Source: Thioalbus denitrificans
GTDB lineage: Bacteria; Pseudomonadota; Gammaproteobacteria; DSM-26407
Direction of reading: 5' to 3'
DNA length: 64,000 nt
NCBI RefSeq assembly: GCF_003337735.1
Contig: NZ_QPJY01000001.1
Coordinates: forward strand, 894,331 to 958,330
Shown here piece by piece: positions 54,793 through 63,906 of the stretch. Within the stretch, counting starts at the first letter, position 1, and each line of letters opens with the position of its first letter. The position numbers were made by a program, and so were the translations under genes. The notes under the pieces are model-generated. The model worked only from the letters and a program-made list of their open reading frames with translations. It made no database searches and was not told the DNA's origin.

Positions 54793-56916
54793 TCAGCCCG
54801 TCTGGGCGAGCCCCGCCAGGACGCAGCGCAGGATACCGTAGGGGTAGTCGCCGTCGAGGGCGTCGTAGGTCTCCCGCAGTCGGGCGCTGTCGGGGGCCCC
54901 GTGGGCCAGCAGGGTGTCCTGCACCATCGCCATCTCCGGCGGTTCCAGCGCCACCACCTCATCCAGGGCCACCTCGCCCGCGGCGATGGCCGCGGCCAGG
55001 TGGGCGTAGACGGTGTCCGGACGCAGGCCGCGGCGGGTGGCGATGGCATCCACGTCGAAGCCGAGCCGGAACAGGGAGAGGGTCTCCGCGGCGGCATCGG
55101 CGCGATTCTCGTCGCCATCCTCGTGGACGCGGATGACCTCCAGGAACGCATCGCCGTAGCGTTCGAGCTTGCGCGCCCCGACCCCCGTCACCTGGGCCAG
55201 CTGGGCGCCGGTGCGGGGGCGGCGCTCCAGCATCTCCATCAGGGTGGCGTCGTGGAAGATGACATAGGGGGGCACGCCCTCCTCCTCGGCCAGCTGTCGT
55301 CGGCAGGCCCGCAGCGCCTCCCACAGCCGTTCGCTCTCGGCGTCCACGAACCGCGGGCCGCGGCGTGCCGCGCTCTTGCGGCTCTGGCGCTCTGGATCGC
55401 GGCGCAGCTCCAGGTTCTCATCGCCGCGCAGCAGCGGCCGGCAGGCCTCGGTGAGGCGCAGCCCGCCGTAACCCTCCGGGTCCACCGCCAGCAGCCCGCG
55501 CGCCACCAGCTGGCGGAACACGGAGCGCCACTGGGTGGCGGAGAGCGCGCGGCCGATGCCGAAGGTGGAGAGGCGCTGGTGGCCGAATTCCCGCACCCGC
55601 TCGTTGTCCTTGCCGGTGAGGATGTCCACCAGGTGGCTGACGCCGAAGCGCTGGCCGCTGCGGTAGACGCAGGAGAGGGCCATGCGCGCCGCCTCGGTGG
55701 CGTCCCAGGTGGCCACCGGCTCCAGGCAGGTGTCGCAGTTGCCGCAGGGCTCGGCGAGGGTTTCGCCGAAGTAGCGCAGCAGCGCCTGGCGGCGGCAGGT
55801 GGTGAGCTCGCACAGCCCCAGCATCGCCTCCAGCCGCTGGCGCTCGATGCGCTTGTGGAAGTCGTCGGCCTCGGAGGAGGCCAGGATCTGGCGCAGGGTG
55901 ATGACATCCTGCAGGCCGTAGGCCATCCAGGCGTCGGCGGGTAGCCCGTCGCGGCCGGCGCGGCCGGTCTCCTGGTAGTAGGCCTCCACGCTGCGGGGCA
56001 GGTCCAGGTGGGCGACGAAGCGCACGTTGGGCTTGTCGATGCCCATCCCGAAGGCGATGGTGGCCACCATCACCACCCCCTCCTCGTTGATGAAGCGCGC
56101 CTGGTGGGCGGCGCGGGTCTCGGCCGGGAGGCCGGCGTGGTAGGGCAGGGCGTCCCGGCCCTGCTCGCGCAGCCAGGCGGCGGTCTCCTCCACCCGCTTG
56201 CGGGAGAGGCAGTAGACGATGCCCGCATCGCCCCGGTGCTCGGCCTCCAGGAAGCGCAGCAGCTGATCCCGGGCGTTGCGCTTCTGCACGATGCGGTAGC
56301 GGATGTTGGGGCGGTCGAAGCCGCTGATGAACAGGCGCGCCTCCGCCAGGCCCAGCCGCTCGATGATGTCGCGGCGGGTGGGCTCGTCGGCGGTGGCGGT
56401 CAGGGCGATGCGCGGCACCGCGGGGAAGCGCTCGTGGAGCACCGAGAGCTGCAGGTACTCGGGGCGGAAGTCGTGTCCCCACTGGGAGACGCAGTGGGCC
56501 TCGTCGATGGCGAACAGCGCGATCTCCACCCGCCCCAGCAGCTCCTGGAAGCGCGGCGTCATCAGCCGTTCCGGAGCCACGTAGAGCAGGTCCAGCTCTC
56601 CGGCCAGGAAGCGCTCCTCCAGCGCCCGGGCCGCGGCGGCGGGCAGGCTGGAGTTGAGCGCCGCGGCGTTCACCCCGTTCTGGACCAGCGCCGCCACCTG
56701 GTCCTGCATCAGGGCGATGAGGGGCGAGACCACGATGGCGGTGCCCGGGCGCAGCAGCGCCGGGACCTGGTAGCAGAGTGACTTGCCGCCGCCGGTGGGC
56801 ATCAGCACCAGGGCGTCGCCGCCGGCGGCGAGGGTGTCGATGATCTCGGCCTGCAGGCCGCGGAAGGCGGGATAGCCGAAAGTGGTGCGGAGGATCTCCA
56901 GTGCGTCCGTGGTCAT
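54793..56916 (-). CDS. recQ: ATP-dependent DNA helicase RecQ
   Basis: RecQ unwinds DNA 3'-5' in recombination and fork repair. The 707-residue protein has superfamily 2 motifs (LMPTGGGKSLCYQVPA, AIDEAHCVSQWGHDFRPEY, GRAGRDGLPA). The zinc-binding Cys set is CRRQALLRYFGETLAEPCGNCDTC, followed by an RQC winged helix and an HRDC domain (FHDATLMEMLERRPRTGAQL). It is about 100 residues longer than E. coli RecQ. The extra C-terminal part (GFDVDAIATRRGLRPDTVYAHLAAAI) looks like a helix-turn-helix add-on found in some RecQ proteins. The ATG at 56916 gives the standard N-terminus. Confidence 0.95.
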   Translation of the reverse strand: MTTDALEILRTTFGYPAFRGLQAEIIDTLAAGGDALVLMPTGGGKSLCYQVPALLRPGTAIVVSPLIALMQDQVAALVQNGVNAAALNSSLPAAAARALEERFLAGELDLLYVAPERLMTPRFQELLGRVEIALFAIDEAHCVSQWGHDFRPEYLQLSVLHERFPAVPRIALTATADEPTRRDIIERLGLAEARLFISGFDRPNIRYRIVQKRNARDQLLRFLEAEHRGDAGIVYCLSRKRVEETAAWLREQGRDALPYHAGLPAETRAAHQARFINEEGVVMVATIAFGMGIDKPNVRFVAHLDLPRSVEAYYQETGRAGRDGLPADAWMAYGLQDVITLRQILASSEADDFHKRIERQRLEAMLGLCELTTCRRQALLRYFGETLAEPCGNCDTCLEPVATWDATEAARMALSCVYRSGQRFGVSHLVDILTGKDNERVREFGHQRLSTFGIGRALSATQWRSVFRQLVARGLLAVDPEGYGGLRLTEACRPLLRGDENLELRRDPERQSRKSAARRGPRFVDAESERLWEALRACRRQLAEEEGVPPYVIFHDATLMEMLERRPRTGAQLAQVTGVGARKLERYGDAFLEVIRVHEDGDENRADAAAETLSLFRLGFDVDAIATRRGLRPDTVYAHLAAAIAAGEVALDEVVALEPPEMAMVQDTLLAHGAPDSARLRETYDALDGDYPYGILRCVLAGLAQTG

Positions 56917-56999
56917 GGGGTCGAATTCTGCACCACCGGCGCCGCGAAGAACACCGCCGGGCGGCTTCCGCGACCGGGCCGCCGGGCGGTGGGGGTGCA

Positions 57000-58358
57000 A
57001 TGACGGTCCGGGTCTGCGATCCTTGGGTGCACGCTCGGGGAGCCCACCACGTGATCACGGTCGTCACCTCCATCTCGTCGCTGCTGCTCGGAATCGGCAC
57101 CCTGCTCGTGGGGGTGGGGTTTCTCGGCACCCTGCTGGGCGTGCGCGCCGGGATCGAGGGTTTCTCCGAGCAGGTGACCGGGCTGGTGATGTCGGCCTAC
57201 TTCGCCGGCTACATCCTCGGCACCTGGGCCTGCCCCTCGCTGATCCGCCGGGTGGGCCACATCCGCGCCTTCACCGCCATGGCGGCGGTCGCCTCCGTCT
57301 GCGTCACCGCCCATGCGCTGTGGGTCCATCCGCTGGTCTGGGCGGCCCTGCGGGTCATCAGCGGCGCCTGCCTGGTGGGGCTCTACATCGTCATCGAGAG
57401 CTGGCTCAATGTGCTGGCCCCGAACCAGAAGCGCGGCAAGATGCTCTCCGTCTACATGATGACCACCCTGCTGGCCATGGCGGGCGGCCAGTACCTGATC
57501 CTGGTGGCCGACCCGGCCGCCTTCATGCCCTTCGGGATCATCGCCATGCTGGTCTCCCTGGGGCTGGTTCCCGTGGCCCTGACCCGGGTGCTGCAGCCGC
57601 AGCCGGTGGAGACGCCCGCCGTGGTGGGGATCGGCCACCTGTTCCGGGTCTCGCCCCTGGGGGTCGCCGGGGCCTTCGTCACCGGCTTCGTGCTGAGCGC
57701 CTTCTGGGGCATGGGCGCGGTGTTCGCCCAGGGCATCGGGCTGGATGCGGCCGGCATCGCCGCCTACATGAGCGCCACCATCCTGGGCGGCGCCTTGTTG
57801 CAGTGGCCCGTGGGACACCTGTCCGACCGCTTCGATCGCCGCAGCGTGCTCACCCTGTTCTGTTTCGTGGCGGGGGGGCTGTCCCTGGCCGGCTGGTTCC
57901 TGGTGGATGTCTCCACCGTGGCGCTGTTGGTCGCCAGCTTCTTCTATGGTGGCGTCGCCTTCGCCCTCTACTCCCTCAGCGTGGCCCACGTGAACGACCA
58001 CGTCTCCCATGCGGAGGTGCTGGAGGCCACCCGCGGGCTGCTGCTCATCTATGGGGTGGGCGCGGCGCTGGGTCCGGCGGGGGCGGGGCTGCTGATGGAA
58101 ATGCTGGGCGCCCGCAGCCTGCTCGCCGCCATCGCGGGGGTGCTGGGGCTGCTGGGGCTGTTCGCCGTCTACCGCATGCGCACCGGCGCGCCCATCCCGG
58201 CCGCGGCGCAGGGCGAATTCGTCTCCCTGGTGCGGACCACCCCCGAGGCGGTGGAGTTGCTGCCGGAGGCGGAGGTGGAGCCGGAGCTGGACCTCCCGGC
58301 GCCGCCGCCGGAGAGCGCCGTGGAGCCCGAGGCGCTCAGGCCGACCGGGACGGACTGA
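57000..58358 (+). CDS. Major facilitator superfamily transporter
   Basis: The 452-residue inner-membrane protein has 12 hydrophobic segments, a loop motif GHLSDRFDRRSVLTL between helices and an acidic/Pro-rich C-terminal tail (about 400-452). The YFAGYILGTWACPSLIRRVGHI and LRVISGACLVGLYIVIESWLN stretches resemble the YcaD-like MFS branch. The substrate is unknown. The ATG at 57000 follows GGTGGGGG; the GTG at 57052 is an alternative. It diverges from recQ. Confidence 0.88.
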   Translation: MTVRVCDPWVHARGAHHVITVVTSISSLLLGIGTLLVGVGFLGTLLGVRAGIEGFSEQVTGLVMSAYFAGYILGTWACPSLIRRVGHIRAFTAMAAVASVCVTAHALWVHPLVWAALRVISGACLVGLYIVIESWLNVLAPNQKRGKMLSVYMMTTLLAMAGGQYLILVADPAAFMPFGIIAMLVSLGLVPVALTRVLQPQPVETPAVVGIGHLFRVSPLGVAGAFVTGFVLSAFWGMGAVFAQGIGLDAAGIAAYMSATILGGALLQWPVGHLSDRFDRRSVLTLFCFVAGGLSLAGWFLVDVSTVALLVASFFYGGVAFALYSLSVAHVNDHVSHAEVLEATRGLLLIYGVGAALGPAGAGLLMEMLGARSLLAAIAGVLGLLGLFAVYRMRTGAPIPAAAQGEFVSLVRTTPEAVELLPEAEVEPELDLPAPPPESAVEPEALRPTGTD

Positions 58359-58396
58359 TCGGGGCGGCGGCGCATCTGTTCGCGGGCGGCCCCGGA

Positions 58397-58431
58397 TTTA
58401 CCGCCAAGGCGCCAGGGACGCCAAGGAGGGA
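58397..58431. repeat. Degenerate border repeat (CGCCAAGGCGCC...ACGCCAAGGAG)
   Basis: The word CGCCAAGG recurs with a variant between. It is of the same style as the CACGAAGG repeats at 18214-18500. It follows the MFS gene. Confidence 0.5.
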
Positions 58432-58525
58432 ATGTTGCGCGGGGCACGATGGGCAGGGGGCTGTCTGGTGGGCGTTGGCGGAATGCCATGAATTGATTCC
58501 GGCCCGCGAGTGCCCCAAGCCTTGA

Positions 58526-58553
58526 TGTTGGTGCGGATGAGTCTGCACCAACA
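58526..58553. repeat. REP-like hairpin 5' of the AACACGG array
   Basis: A 13-bp stem (TGTTGGTGCGGAT / GTCTGCACCAACA with two G-U pairs) with a GA loop. It matches the hairpin at 63875-63892 in sequence, and both are followed by ATG(T/C)TGATG and an AACACGG array. Confidence 0.75.
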
Positions 58554-58562
58554 ATGTTGATG

Positions 58563-58618
58563 AACACGGAACACGGAACACGGAACACGGAACACGGAAC
58601 ACGGAACACGGAACACGG
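58563..58618. repeat. Heptamer array AACACGG, eight copies
   Basis: Eight exact copies end four bases before the lipase-like gene's stop codon (minus strand). Together with the REP-like hairpin they form a composite element repeated at 63875-64000. Confidence 0.95.
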
Positions 58619-58621
58619 ATC

Positions 58622-59440
58622 TCAGGTCCGCCACAGCAGCGCCAGCGCCTCCAGTATCCGCCTGCCGTCCGCGCGCTCCAGGGTATGCAGGCCGTCCACC
58701 GTCCAGGTGCGGGCGCGCCCGTGCAGGGCCGGGACCTGGTTCATGTCCTGGCTGCGGGGCGGGACCACCACGTCGCCGATGCCCAGCAGGCCGTCCTGGC
58801 GCCGGACGATGGAGACGTAGAGCGCCTCGGGGTGGGGCTGGTGATTGAGCCAGTCGAGGAATCCTCCCGGCCGGGTGCCGGAGAGGTCGTAGTAGAGCCC
58901 CTGGGAGCGGTTCAGGGTCTCGCCGCCCACGAACGGGGCGAGCCAGGCCAGCGGCGTCTGCCCGGCCAGCAGGCCCAGCTCCGCCGTGTCGGTGCCCAGG
59001 TGGGGGCTGGCGATGGTCACCAGGGCATCGATGCCGGCCTCCGGGTGGCGCACCAGGTAGAGCCGGCCGAGCACGCCTCCGGCGGAGTGGCCGGCCAGGG
59101 CCAGGGTCTCGTCCCGGTGCTGCGCGCGCACCCAGGCCAGCAGCGGTTCCAGCGCCTGCAGCTGGGTCAGCAGGGGCGCCTCGGTGGGCAGGCTCACGGT
59201 ATAGAAGCGCCGGTTGCCCATCCGCTCGCCCCCGGCGATGCGCACGCCGCCCCGGGCGGGGAGCAGATTGCCGCCATCGCGCCAGCCCGCCGCGGCCAGT
59301 TCCGCCGTCACCCCGCTCTCGCGCCAGGCGCCGCCGTCCTCCAGGTAGCCGGGCAGCAGGACCAGGGCCTCGGCCCGGACGCCCGGGGCGGCCAGCAGGA
59401 TCAGGAGGAGCAGCAGTGAGCGGAGCAGGGGCGGGCCCAT
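58622..59440 (-). CDS. Secreted lipase-like alpha/beta hydrolase
   Basis: The 272-residue protein has a signal peptide (about 1-23) followed by an alpha/beta-hydrolase fold: LVLLPGYLEDGGAWRESG (oxyanion region), nucleophile Ser in LAGHSAGGVLGRLY, TIASPHLGTDTAEL, a late Asp and His in DGLHTLERADG. Lipases and esterases of this shape act outside the inner membrane. The substrate is unknown. The gene is divergent from gshA and ends right at the AACACGG array. Confidence 0.85.
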   Translation of the reverse strand: MGPPLLRSLLLLLILLAAPGVRAEALVLLPGYLEDGGAWRESGVTAELAAAGWRDGGNLLPARGGVRIAGGERMGNRRFYTVSLPTEAPLLTQLQALEPLLAWVRAQHRDETLALAGHSAGGVLGRLYLVRHPEAGIDALVTIASPHLGTDTAELGLLAGQTPLAWLAPFVGGETLNRSQGLYYDLSGTRPGGFLDWLNHQPHPEALYVSIVRRQDGLLGIGDVVVPPRSQDMNQVPALHGRARTWTVDGLHTLERADGRRILEALALLWRT

Positions 59441-59519
59441 GGTGGCGTGTCCGAGGCGATGGATAACAACAGCTTAACCCATCCGGCGGCGGATTATTTC
59501 CCAGCGTGGCGCTGGGGCA

Positions 59520-59549
59520 TTGGGTCGGGAGGGGCGACGGCGCTATAAT
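59520..59549 (+). promoter_or_regulatory. gshA promoter
   Basis: TTGGGT (59520-59525) and TATAAT (59544-59549) are 18 bases apart. An ATG at 59548 overlaps the -10 box, so it cannot be the translational start of gshA. Confidence 0.65.
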
Positions 59550-59580
59550 GCGCGCCCACGTCCCGAGGAATCATTCCGTC

Positions 59581-61152
59581 TTGTACGCAACCATCCAACA
59601 GCGGCTGGGCCGGCTCACCGGTTCCGGCATCCACGCCCTGCTGAAAGAGAGCCGGATCGGCCTGGAGAAGGAGAGCCTGCGGGTGAACAGCGAGGGCAGC
59701 CTCGCGTTGACGCCCCACCCGGTCGCCCTGGGTTCGCCGCTGACCCACCCCTGGATCACCACCGACTACGCCGAGCCGCTGCTGGAGCTGATTACCCCGC
59801 CCATGGCCACCTTCGCCGAGGCGCTGGGCTTTCTGCGCGACGTGCAGCGCTTCGTCTATCCGCGCATCGGCGAGGAGATTCTGTGGGCCACCAGCATGCC
59901 CTGCGTGGTGCGCGGCGAGTCGAGCATTCCCCTGGCCCGCTACGGCAGCTCCAACGCCGGCACCATGAAGACCGTCTACCGGCGCGGCCTCGGCTACCGC
60001 TACGGCCGGGTGATGCAGGTGATCGCGGGCATCCACTTCAACTACTCCTTCGGGCAGGCGTTCTGGGCCGGGCTGCAGGGCCTGGAGGGCGACGGGGTCC
60101 CGCTGCGGGAGTTCATCGATACCCGCTACTTCGCCCTGCTGCGCAACCTGCAGCGCCTCGGCTGGCTGGTGCCGTACCTGTTCGGCGCCTCCCCGGCGGT
60201 GTGCAAGTCCTTCCTGTGCGGCCAGCCCAACCGGCTCCGGCAGTTCGACCCGGGCACCTACTACGAGCCCTGGGCCACCTCCCTGCGCATGGGGGACATC
60301 GGCTACCAGAACAACCAGGAGAACAAGCGCGGCATCAAGGCCAACTACGACAGCCTCGACGCCTACGTGGAGAGCCTGCGCTGCGCCATCGAGACCCCCT
60401 GCCCGGAATACGAGGCCATCGGGGTGAAGGTGGACGGCAAGTACCGCCAGCTCAACGGCAACATCCTCCAGATCGAGAACGAGTACTACAGCACCGTGCG
60501 TCCCAAGCAGGTGCCCATCGGCAACGAGAAGCCGACCCTCGCCCTGACGCGCCGCGGGGTGGCCTACTTCGAGCTCCGCTCCCTGGACGTGAACGCCTTC
60601 GATCCCCTGGGGGTGAACGAGGAGCAGCTCCATTTCCTCGAGGCGCTGACGCTGTTCTGCCTGCTGGCCGACAGCCCCCCCATCGACGCGGTCGAGCGGG
60701 AGAACATCGACTGGAACGAGATGACCACCGCCCACCGCGGCCGCGAGCCGGGACTGGAGCTGCGCCGCAACGGGGCCATGGTCAGCCTCAGGGCCTGGGC
60801 CGCCGAGGTGACCGGCGCCATGGAAGGGGTCTGCCGGGTGCTGGACGAGGTCAAGGGTCCGGGCTACCTGGAGGCCCTCCGCCTCCAGCAGGCGAAGGTG
60901 GAGGACCCGGAGCGGACCCCCTCGGCGCGCATGCTGCGGGAGATGCGGGAGAACGGCGAGACCTTTCACGCCTTCGCCCGGCGCATGTCGCTCAAGCACC
61001 AGCGCTATTTCATGGCCCTGCCGGAGGATGCCGATCGCACCCGCGAGTTCACCGGGCTGGCGGCAGGCTCCATCAGCGACCAGCGCGCCGTCGAGGCGGC
61101 CGACGACATCGACTTCGACGAGTACCTGCGCCGCTACTTCGCCCAGCACTGA
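59581..61152 (+). CDS. gshA: Glutamate-cysteine ligase
   Basis: GshA makes gamma-glutamylcysteine, the first step of glutathione synthesis. The E. coli-type enzyme is about 518 residues; this one has 523 from the TTG at 59581. Conserved parts include GLEKESLRVNSEG, TTDYAEPLLELITP, ATSMPC, YGSSNAGTMKTVYRRGL, QVIAGIHFNYSF and a TYYEPWATSLRMGDIGYQ segment. The TTG start is chosen because the promoter -10 box covers the upstream ATG and GAGGA lies before the TTG. E. coli gshA also starts with TTG. No gshB is adjacent. It supplies glutathione for the yqjG product. Confidence 0.94.
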   Translation: MYATIQQRLGRLTGSGIHALLKESRIGLEKESLRVNSEGSLALTPHPVALGSPLTHPWITTDYAEPLLELITPPMATFAEALGFLRDVQRFVYPRIGEEILWATSMPCVVRGESSIPLARYGSSNAGTMKTVYRRGLGYRYGRVMQVIAGIHFNYSFGQAFWAGLQGLEGDGVPLREFIDTRYFALLRNLQRLGWLVPYLFGASPAVCKSFLCGQPNRLRQFDPGTYYEPWATSLRMGDIGYQNNQENKRGIKANYDSLDAYVESLRCAIETPCPEYEAIGVKVDGKYRQLNGNILQIENEYYSTVRPKQVPIGNEKPTLALTRRGVAYFELRSLDVNAFDPLGVNEEQLHFLEALTLFCLLADSPPIDAVERENIDWNEMTTAHRGREPGLELRRNGAMVSLRAWAAEVTGAMEGVCRVLDEVKGPGYLEALRLQQAKVEDPERTPSARMLREMRENGETFHAFARRMSLKHQRYFMALPEDADRTREFTGLAAGSISDQRAVEAADDIDFDEYLRRYFAQH

Positions 61153-61222
61153 CCTCCCCGGCGGCCTTGCCGCCTGCCGTTCCGCGACCCACAATCAGTT
61201 CAGGGAACGCGGCGGGCACGGC

Positions 61223-61783
61223 ATGGCCACCATCGACACCCTCTACCACCGGGAAGACGGGTTCTGGCTCATCGAGCTGGAGATCAGCGACGCGCGCCAG
61301 CTGTTCAACTCCCTGGATCCGGCGCCGTTCCGGGAGAAGGACCTGGACAGCGAGGCGGAACAGTACATCGTCGGCGCGGCGCGCGAGTTTCACCTCGATG
61401 CGCCGCTCAAGCTGGTCATCCACCTGCCCGGGGCGGCGGCGGAGAGCGAAGCGGCCCGCAGCGCTCCCGACGCCTTTCGCCACTATTTCGCCTACCGCGC
61501 CGAGGTGAAGGCCCGCGAGCTGCGCAATACCCTGCGCGAGGGGCGCACCGCGCTGGCAATCGGGTTGAGCTTCCTGTTCCTGTGCATCAGCGCCCGGCGC
61601 TTCGTGGGGTTCCTGGGCGACGGCACCCTGGCGGGCATCGTCGAGGAGGGTCTGCTCATCAGCGGCTGGGTGGCCATGTGGCGCCCCATCGAGATCTTCC
61701 TCTACCTGTGGTGGCCCATCCGCCGCACCCGCCAGGTGCTGCGCAAGCTGAGCCTGGTCCCGGTGGAGATCCGCCCCCGCTGA
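61223..61783 (+). CDS. Conserved hypothetical membrane protein
   Basis: The 186-residue protein has a soluble N-terminal half (about 1-95, starting MATIDTLYHREDGFWLIELE with LDPAPFREKDLDSEAEQYIV) and two hydrophobic helices (about 112-128 and 135-165). A WWPIRRTRQVLRKLSLVPVEIR end follows. It may be one of a recognised but uncharacterised family; I cannot name it. It lies 70 bases after gshA and 24 before ahcY on the same strand, so it is probably part of that transcript. Confidence 0.75.
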   Translation: MATIDTLYHREDGFWLIELEISDARQLFNSLDPAPFREKDLDSEAEQYIVGAAREFHLDAPLKLVIHLPGAAAESEAARSAPDAFRHYFAYRAEVKARELRNTLREGRTALAIGLSFLFLCISARRFVGFLGDGTLAGIVEEGLLISGWVAMWRPIEIFLYLWWPIRRTRQVLRKLSLVPVEIRPR

Positions 61784-61807
61784 CGGACCAATGACGAGGA
61801 GAGGCCC

Positions 61808-63091
61808 ATGGCCGGCAACAGCCCCCGCAGTCCCGTGAACGCCGATATCCGCGACCCGTCCCTCGCCGACGGCGGCCGCGACCGCATCGAGTGGGCCTGG
61901 TCGGAGATGCCGGTGCTGCGCCAGCTGCACGACCGCTTCCTGGCCGAGCGGCCGCTGGAGGGGCTGCGGGTGAGCGGCTGCCTGCACATCACCACCGAGA
62001 CGGCCAACCTGGCCCGCGTGCTGCAGGCGGGCGGGGCGGAGGTGGTGCTCTGCGCCAGCAATCCGCTGAGCACCCAGGACGACGTGGCCGCCGCCCTGGT
62101 GCGCGACTTCCGCATCCCCGTGCACGCCATCCGCGGCGAGGACACCGACACCTACTACCGCCACATCGGCGCGGCCCTCGACCATCGTCCCCAGGTGACC
62201 TTGGACGACGGCGCCGACCTCGTCTCCGAGCTGCACAAGGGGCGCCCGGAACTGCTCGAGGGGGTCGTCGGCGGGACCGAGGAGACCACCACCGGCGTCG
62301 TCCGCCTGCGCGCCATGGCCCGGGAGGGGGCGCTCAGGTATCCCATCGTGGCGGTCAACGACGCGCTGACCAAGCACCTGTTCGACAACCGCTACGGCAC
62401 CGGCCAGAGCGCGCTCGACGGCGTCATCCGCGCCACCAACATCCTGCTCGCGGGACGCACCTTCACCGTGGTGGGCTACGGCTGGTGCGGGCGCGGCCTG
62501 GCCCTGCGCGCCCGCGGCCACGGCGCCCACGTGGTGGTCTGCGAGGTGGATCCCCTGCGGGCCCTGGAGGCGGCCATGGACGGCTACCGGGTGATGCCGC
62601 TGCGCCTGGCCGCGGCCCAGTCGGACTTCATGGTCACCGTCACCGGCGACAAGCACGCCATCGACCGTTCCCACTTCGAGGTGATGAAGGACGGCTGCGT
62701 GCTCGCCAACGCCGGCCACTTCAACGTGGAGCTCAACCTCGAGGCCCTGGCGGCGATGGCCGTGGAGCGGCACTGCCCGCGCCCCGCGGTGGAGGAGTTC
62801 CGCCTCTCCGACGGGCGCCGCATCCGCGTGCTCAGCGAAGGGCGGCTGGTGAACCTGGCCGCGGCCGAGGGCCACCCGGCGGCGGTGATGGACATGAGCT
62901 TCTCCAACCAGGCGCTCAGCGTCGCCTGGCTGGCCCGGCGGGGCAGCGATCTCGCCCCCGGGGTGCACCGGGTGCCGGAGGCCATCGACCGCGAGGTGGC
63001 CGAGCTCAAGCTCGCGGCCATGGACATGGGCATCGACACCCTCACCGAGGAGCAGCGCGACTACCTCTCCTCCTGGCGCGAGGGGACCTGA
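61808..63091 (+). CDS. ahcY: Adenosylhomocysteinase
   Basis: AhcY hydrolyses S-adenosylhomocysteine to adenosine and homocysteine, relieving product inhibition of methyltransferases. The 427-residue form lacks the roughly 40-residue insertion common in proteobacterial enzymes, resembling the shorter type. Key parts are [67 protein letters not shown] and the NAD-binding [18 protein letters not shown] methyltransferase gene, pcm, starts 11 bases after it, and homocysteine could be remade into methionine, with metY elsewhere in the window. Confidence 0.93.
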   Translation: MAGNSPRSPVNADIRDPSLADGGRDRIEWAWSEMPVLRQLHDRFLAERPLEGLRVSGCLHITTETANLARVLQAGGAEVVLCASNPLSTQDDVAAALVRDFRIPVHAIRGEDTDTYYRHIGAALDHRPQVTLDDGADLVSELHKGRPELLEGVVGGTEETTTGVVRLRAMAREGALRYPIVAVNDALTKHLFDNRYGTGQSALDGVIRATNILLAGRTFTVVGYGWCGRGLALRARGHGAHVVVCEVDPLRALEAAMDGYRVMPLRLAAAQSDFMVTVTGDKHAIDRSHFEVMKDGCVLANAGHFNVELNLEALAAMAVERHCPRPAVEEFRLSDGRRIRVLSEGRLVNLAAAEGHPAAVMDMSFSNQALSVAWLARRGSDLAPGVHRVPEAIDREVAELKLAAMDMGIDTLTEEQRDYLSSWREGT

Positions 63092-63101
63092 GGCCCGCGT
63101 C

Positions 63102-63794
63102 ATGACCCCGAACAGCGACTACCGCGTCGAGCGCGAACAGCTGCTGCGCGAGATCGACCGGGAGATGACCGCCACCACCGGCTACACCGGCCGCGACCGG
63201 CTTCGCCCGGCGGTGCGCGCCGCCCTGGCCCGGGTGCCGCGCGAGGCCTTCGTGCCCGAGGGGATGGAGGAGCTGGCCTATGCCAACCACCCCCTCTCCA
63301 TCGGCCACGGCCAGACCATCTCCCAGCCCTACATCGTGGCGCTGATGACCGAGGTGCTCGACCTCGGGCCGGAGGACACCGTCCTCGAGGTGGGCACGGG
63401 CTCCGGCTACCAGTGCGCGGTGCTCGCCGAGCTGGCCCGGGAGGTCTACAGCGTGGAGGTCATTCCCGAGCTGGTGGAGGCCGCCCGCGAGCGGTTGGAC
63501 CGCCTCGGCTACCGCAACATCCGGACCCGCTGCGCCGACGGCGCGCTGGGCTGGCCGGACAAGGCCCCGTTCGATGCCATCATCGTCACCGCCGCCGCCC
63601 GCGCCATCCCCCCCGCGCTGGTGGAGCAGCTGGCGCCCGGGGGGCGCATGATCATTCCCGTGGGGGTCTCCTGGCTGGGCCAGGACCTGGTGCTGCTCAC
63701 CAAGGACGCCGACGGCGGTGTCCACAGCCGCGATCTCCTCGCCGTGGCCTTCGTGCCGCTGGTGACCAGCGACCGGAATCTGGGGGGTGGGTGA
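63102..63794 (+). CDS. pcm: Protein-L-isoaspartate O-methyltransferase
   Basis: Pcm methylates isoaspartyl residues with S-adenosylmethionine, starting repair of damaged proteins. The 230-residue protein shows FVPEGMEELAYANHPLSIGHGQTISQPYIVALM, the SAM-binding VLEVGTGSGYQCAVLAELA and the C-terminal GGRMIIPVG. It follows ahcY by ten bases, which would remove the SAH produced. The C-terminal residues NLGGG and the TGA stop run into a GGGTGA-like repeat stretch (63785-63819). Confidence 0.93.
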   Translation: MTPNSDYRVEREQLLREIDREMTATTGYTGRDRLRPAVRAALARVPREAFVPEGMEELAYANHPLSIGHGQTISQPYIVALMTEVLDLGPEDTVLEVGTGSGYQCAVLAELAREVYSVEVIPELVEAARERLDRLGYRNIRTRCADGALGWPDKAPFDAIIVTAAARAIPPALVEQLAPGGRMIIPVGVSWLGQDLVLLTKDADGGVHSRDLLAVAFVPLVTSDRNLGGG

Positions 63795-63819
63795 AGGGTG
63801 AGGTGTGAGGAGGTGAGGC
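63785..63819. repeat. Degenerate GGGTGA repeats across the pcm stop
   Basis: GGGTGAAGGGTGAGGTGTGA and further GGTGAGG words overlap the stop codon and 3' end of pcm. TGA recurs in different frames. Confidence 0.6.
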
Positions 63820-63829
63820 GTTCCGCAGG

Positions 63830-63845
63830 GCCGGATGCATCCGGC
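63830..63845. repeat. Perfect 16-bp palindrome GCCGGATGCATCCGGC
   Basis: This hairpin-capable sequence lies between pcm and the REP-like element. It may act as terminator for the gshA-pcm series or as part of a larger REP composite. A T tract is missing. Confidence 0.55.
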
Positions 63846-63874
63846 CGGGCAGGGCGTCGGTTCCCGGCGTTGCT

Positions 63875-63896
63875 GTGCAGATGAATCTGCACCTAC
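63875..63896 (-). repeat. REP element with GTAG start
   Basis: GTGCAGAT-GA-ATCTGCAC is a perfect eight-base-pair hairpin. On the minus strand it is preceded by GTAG, the hallmark tetranucleotide of REP sequences mobilised by RAYT transposases. No RAYT gene is in the window. Confidence 0.75.
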
Positions 63897-63906
63897 GATG
63901 CTGATG

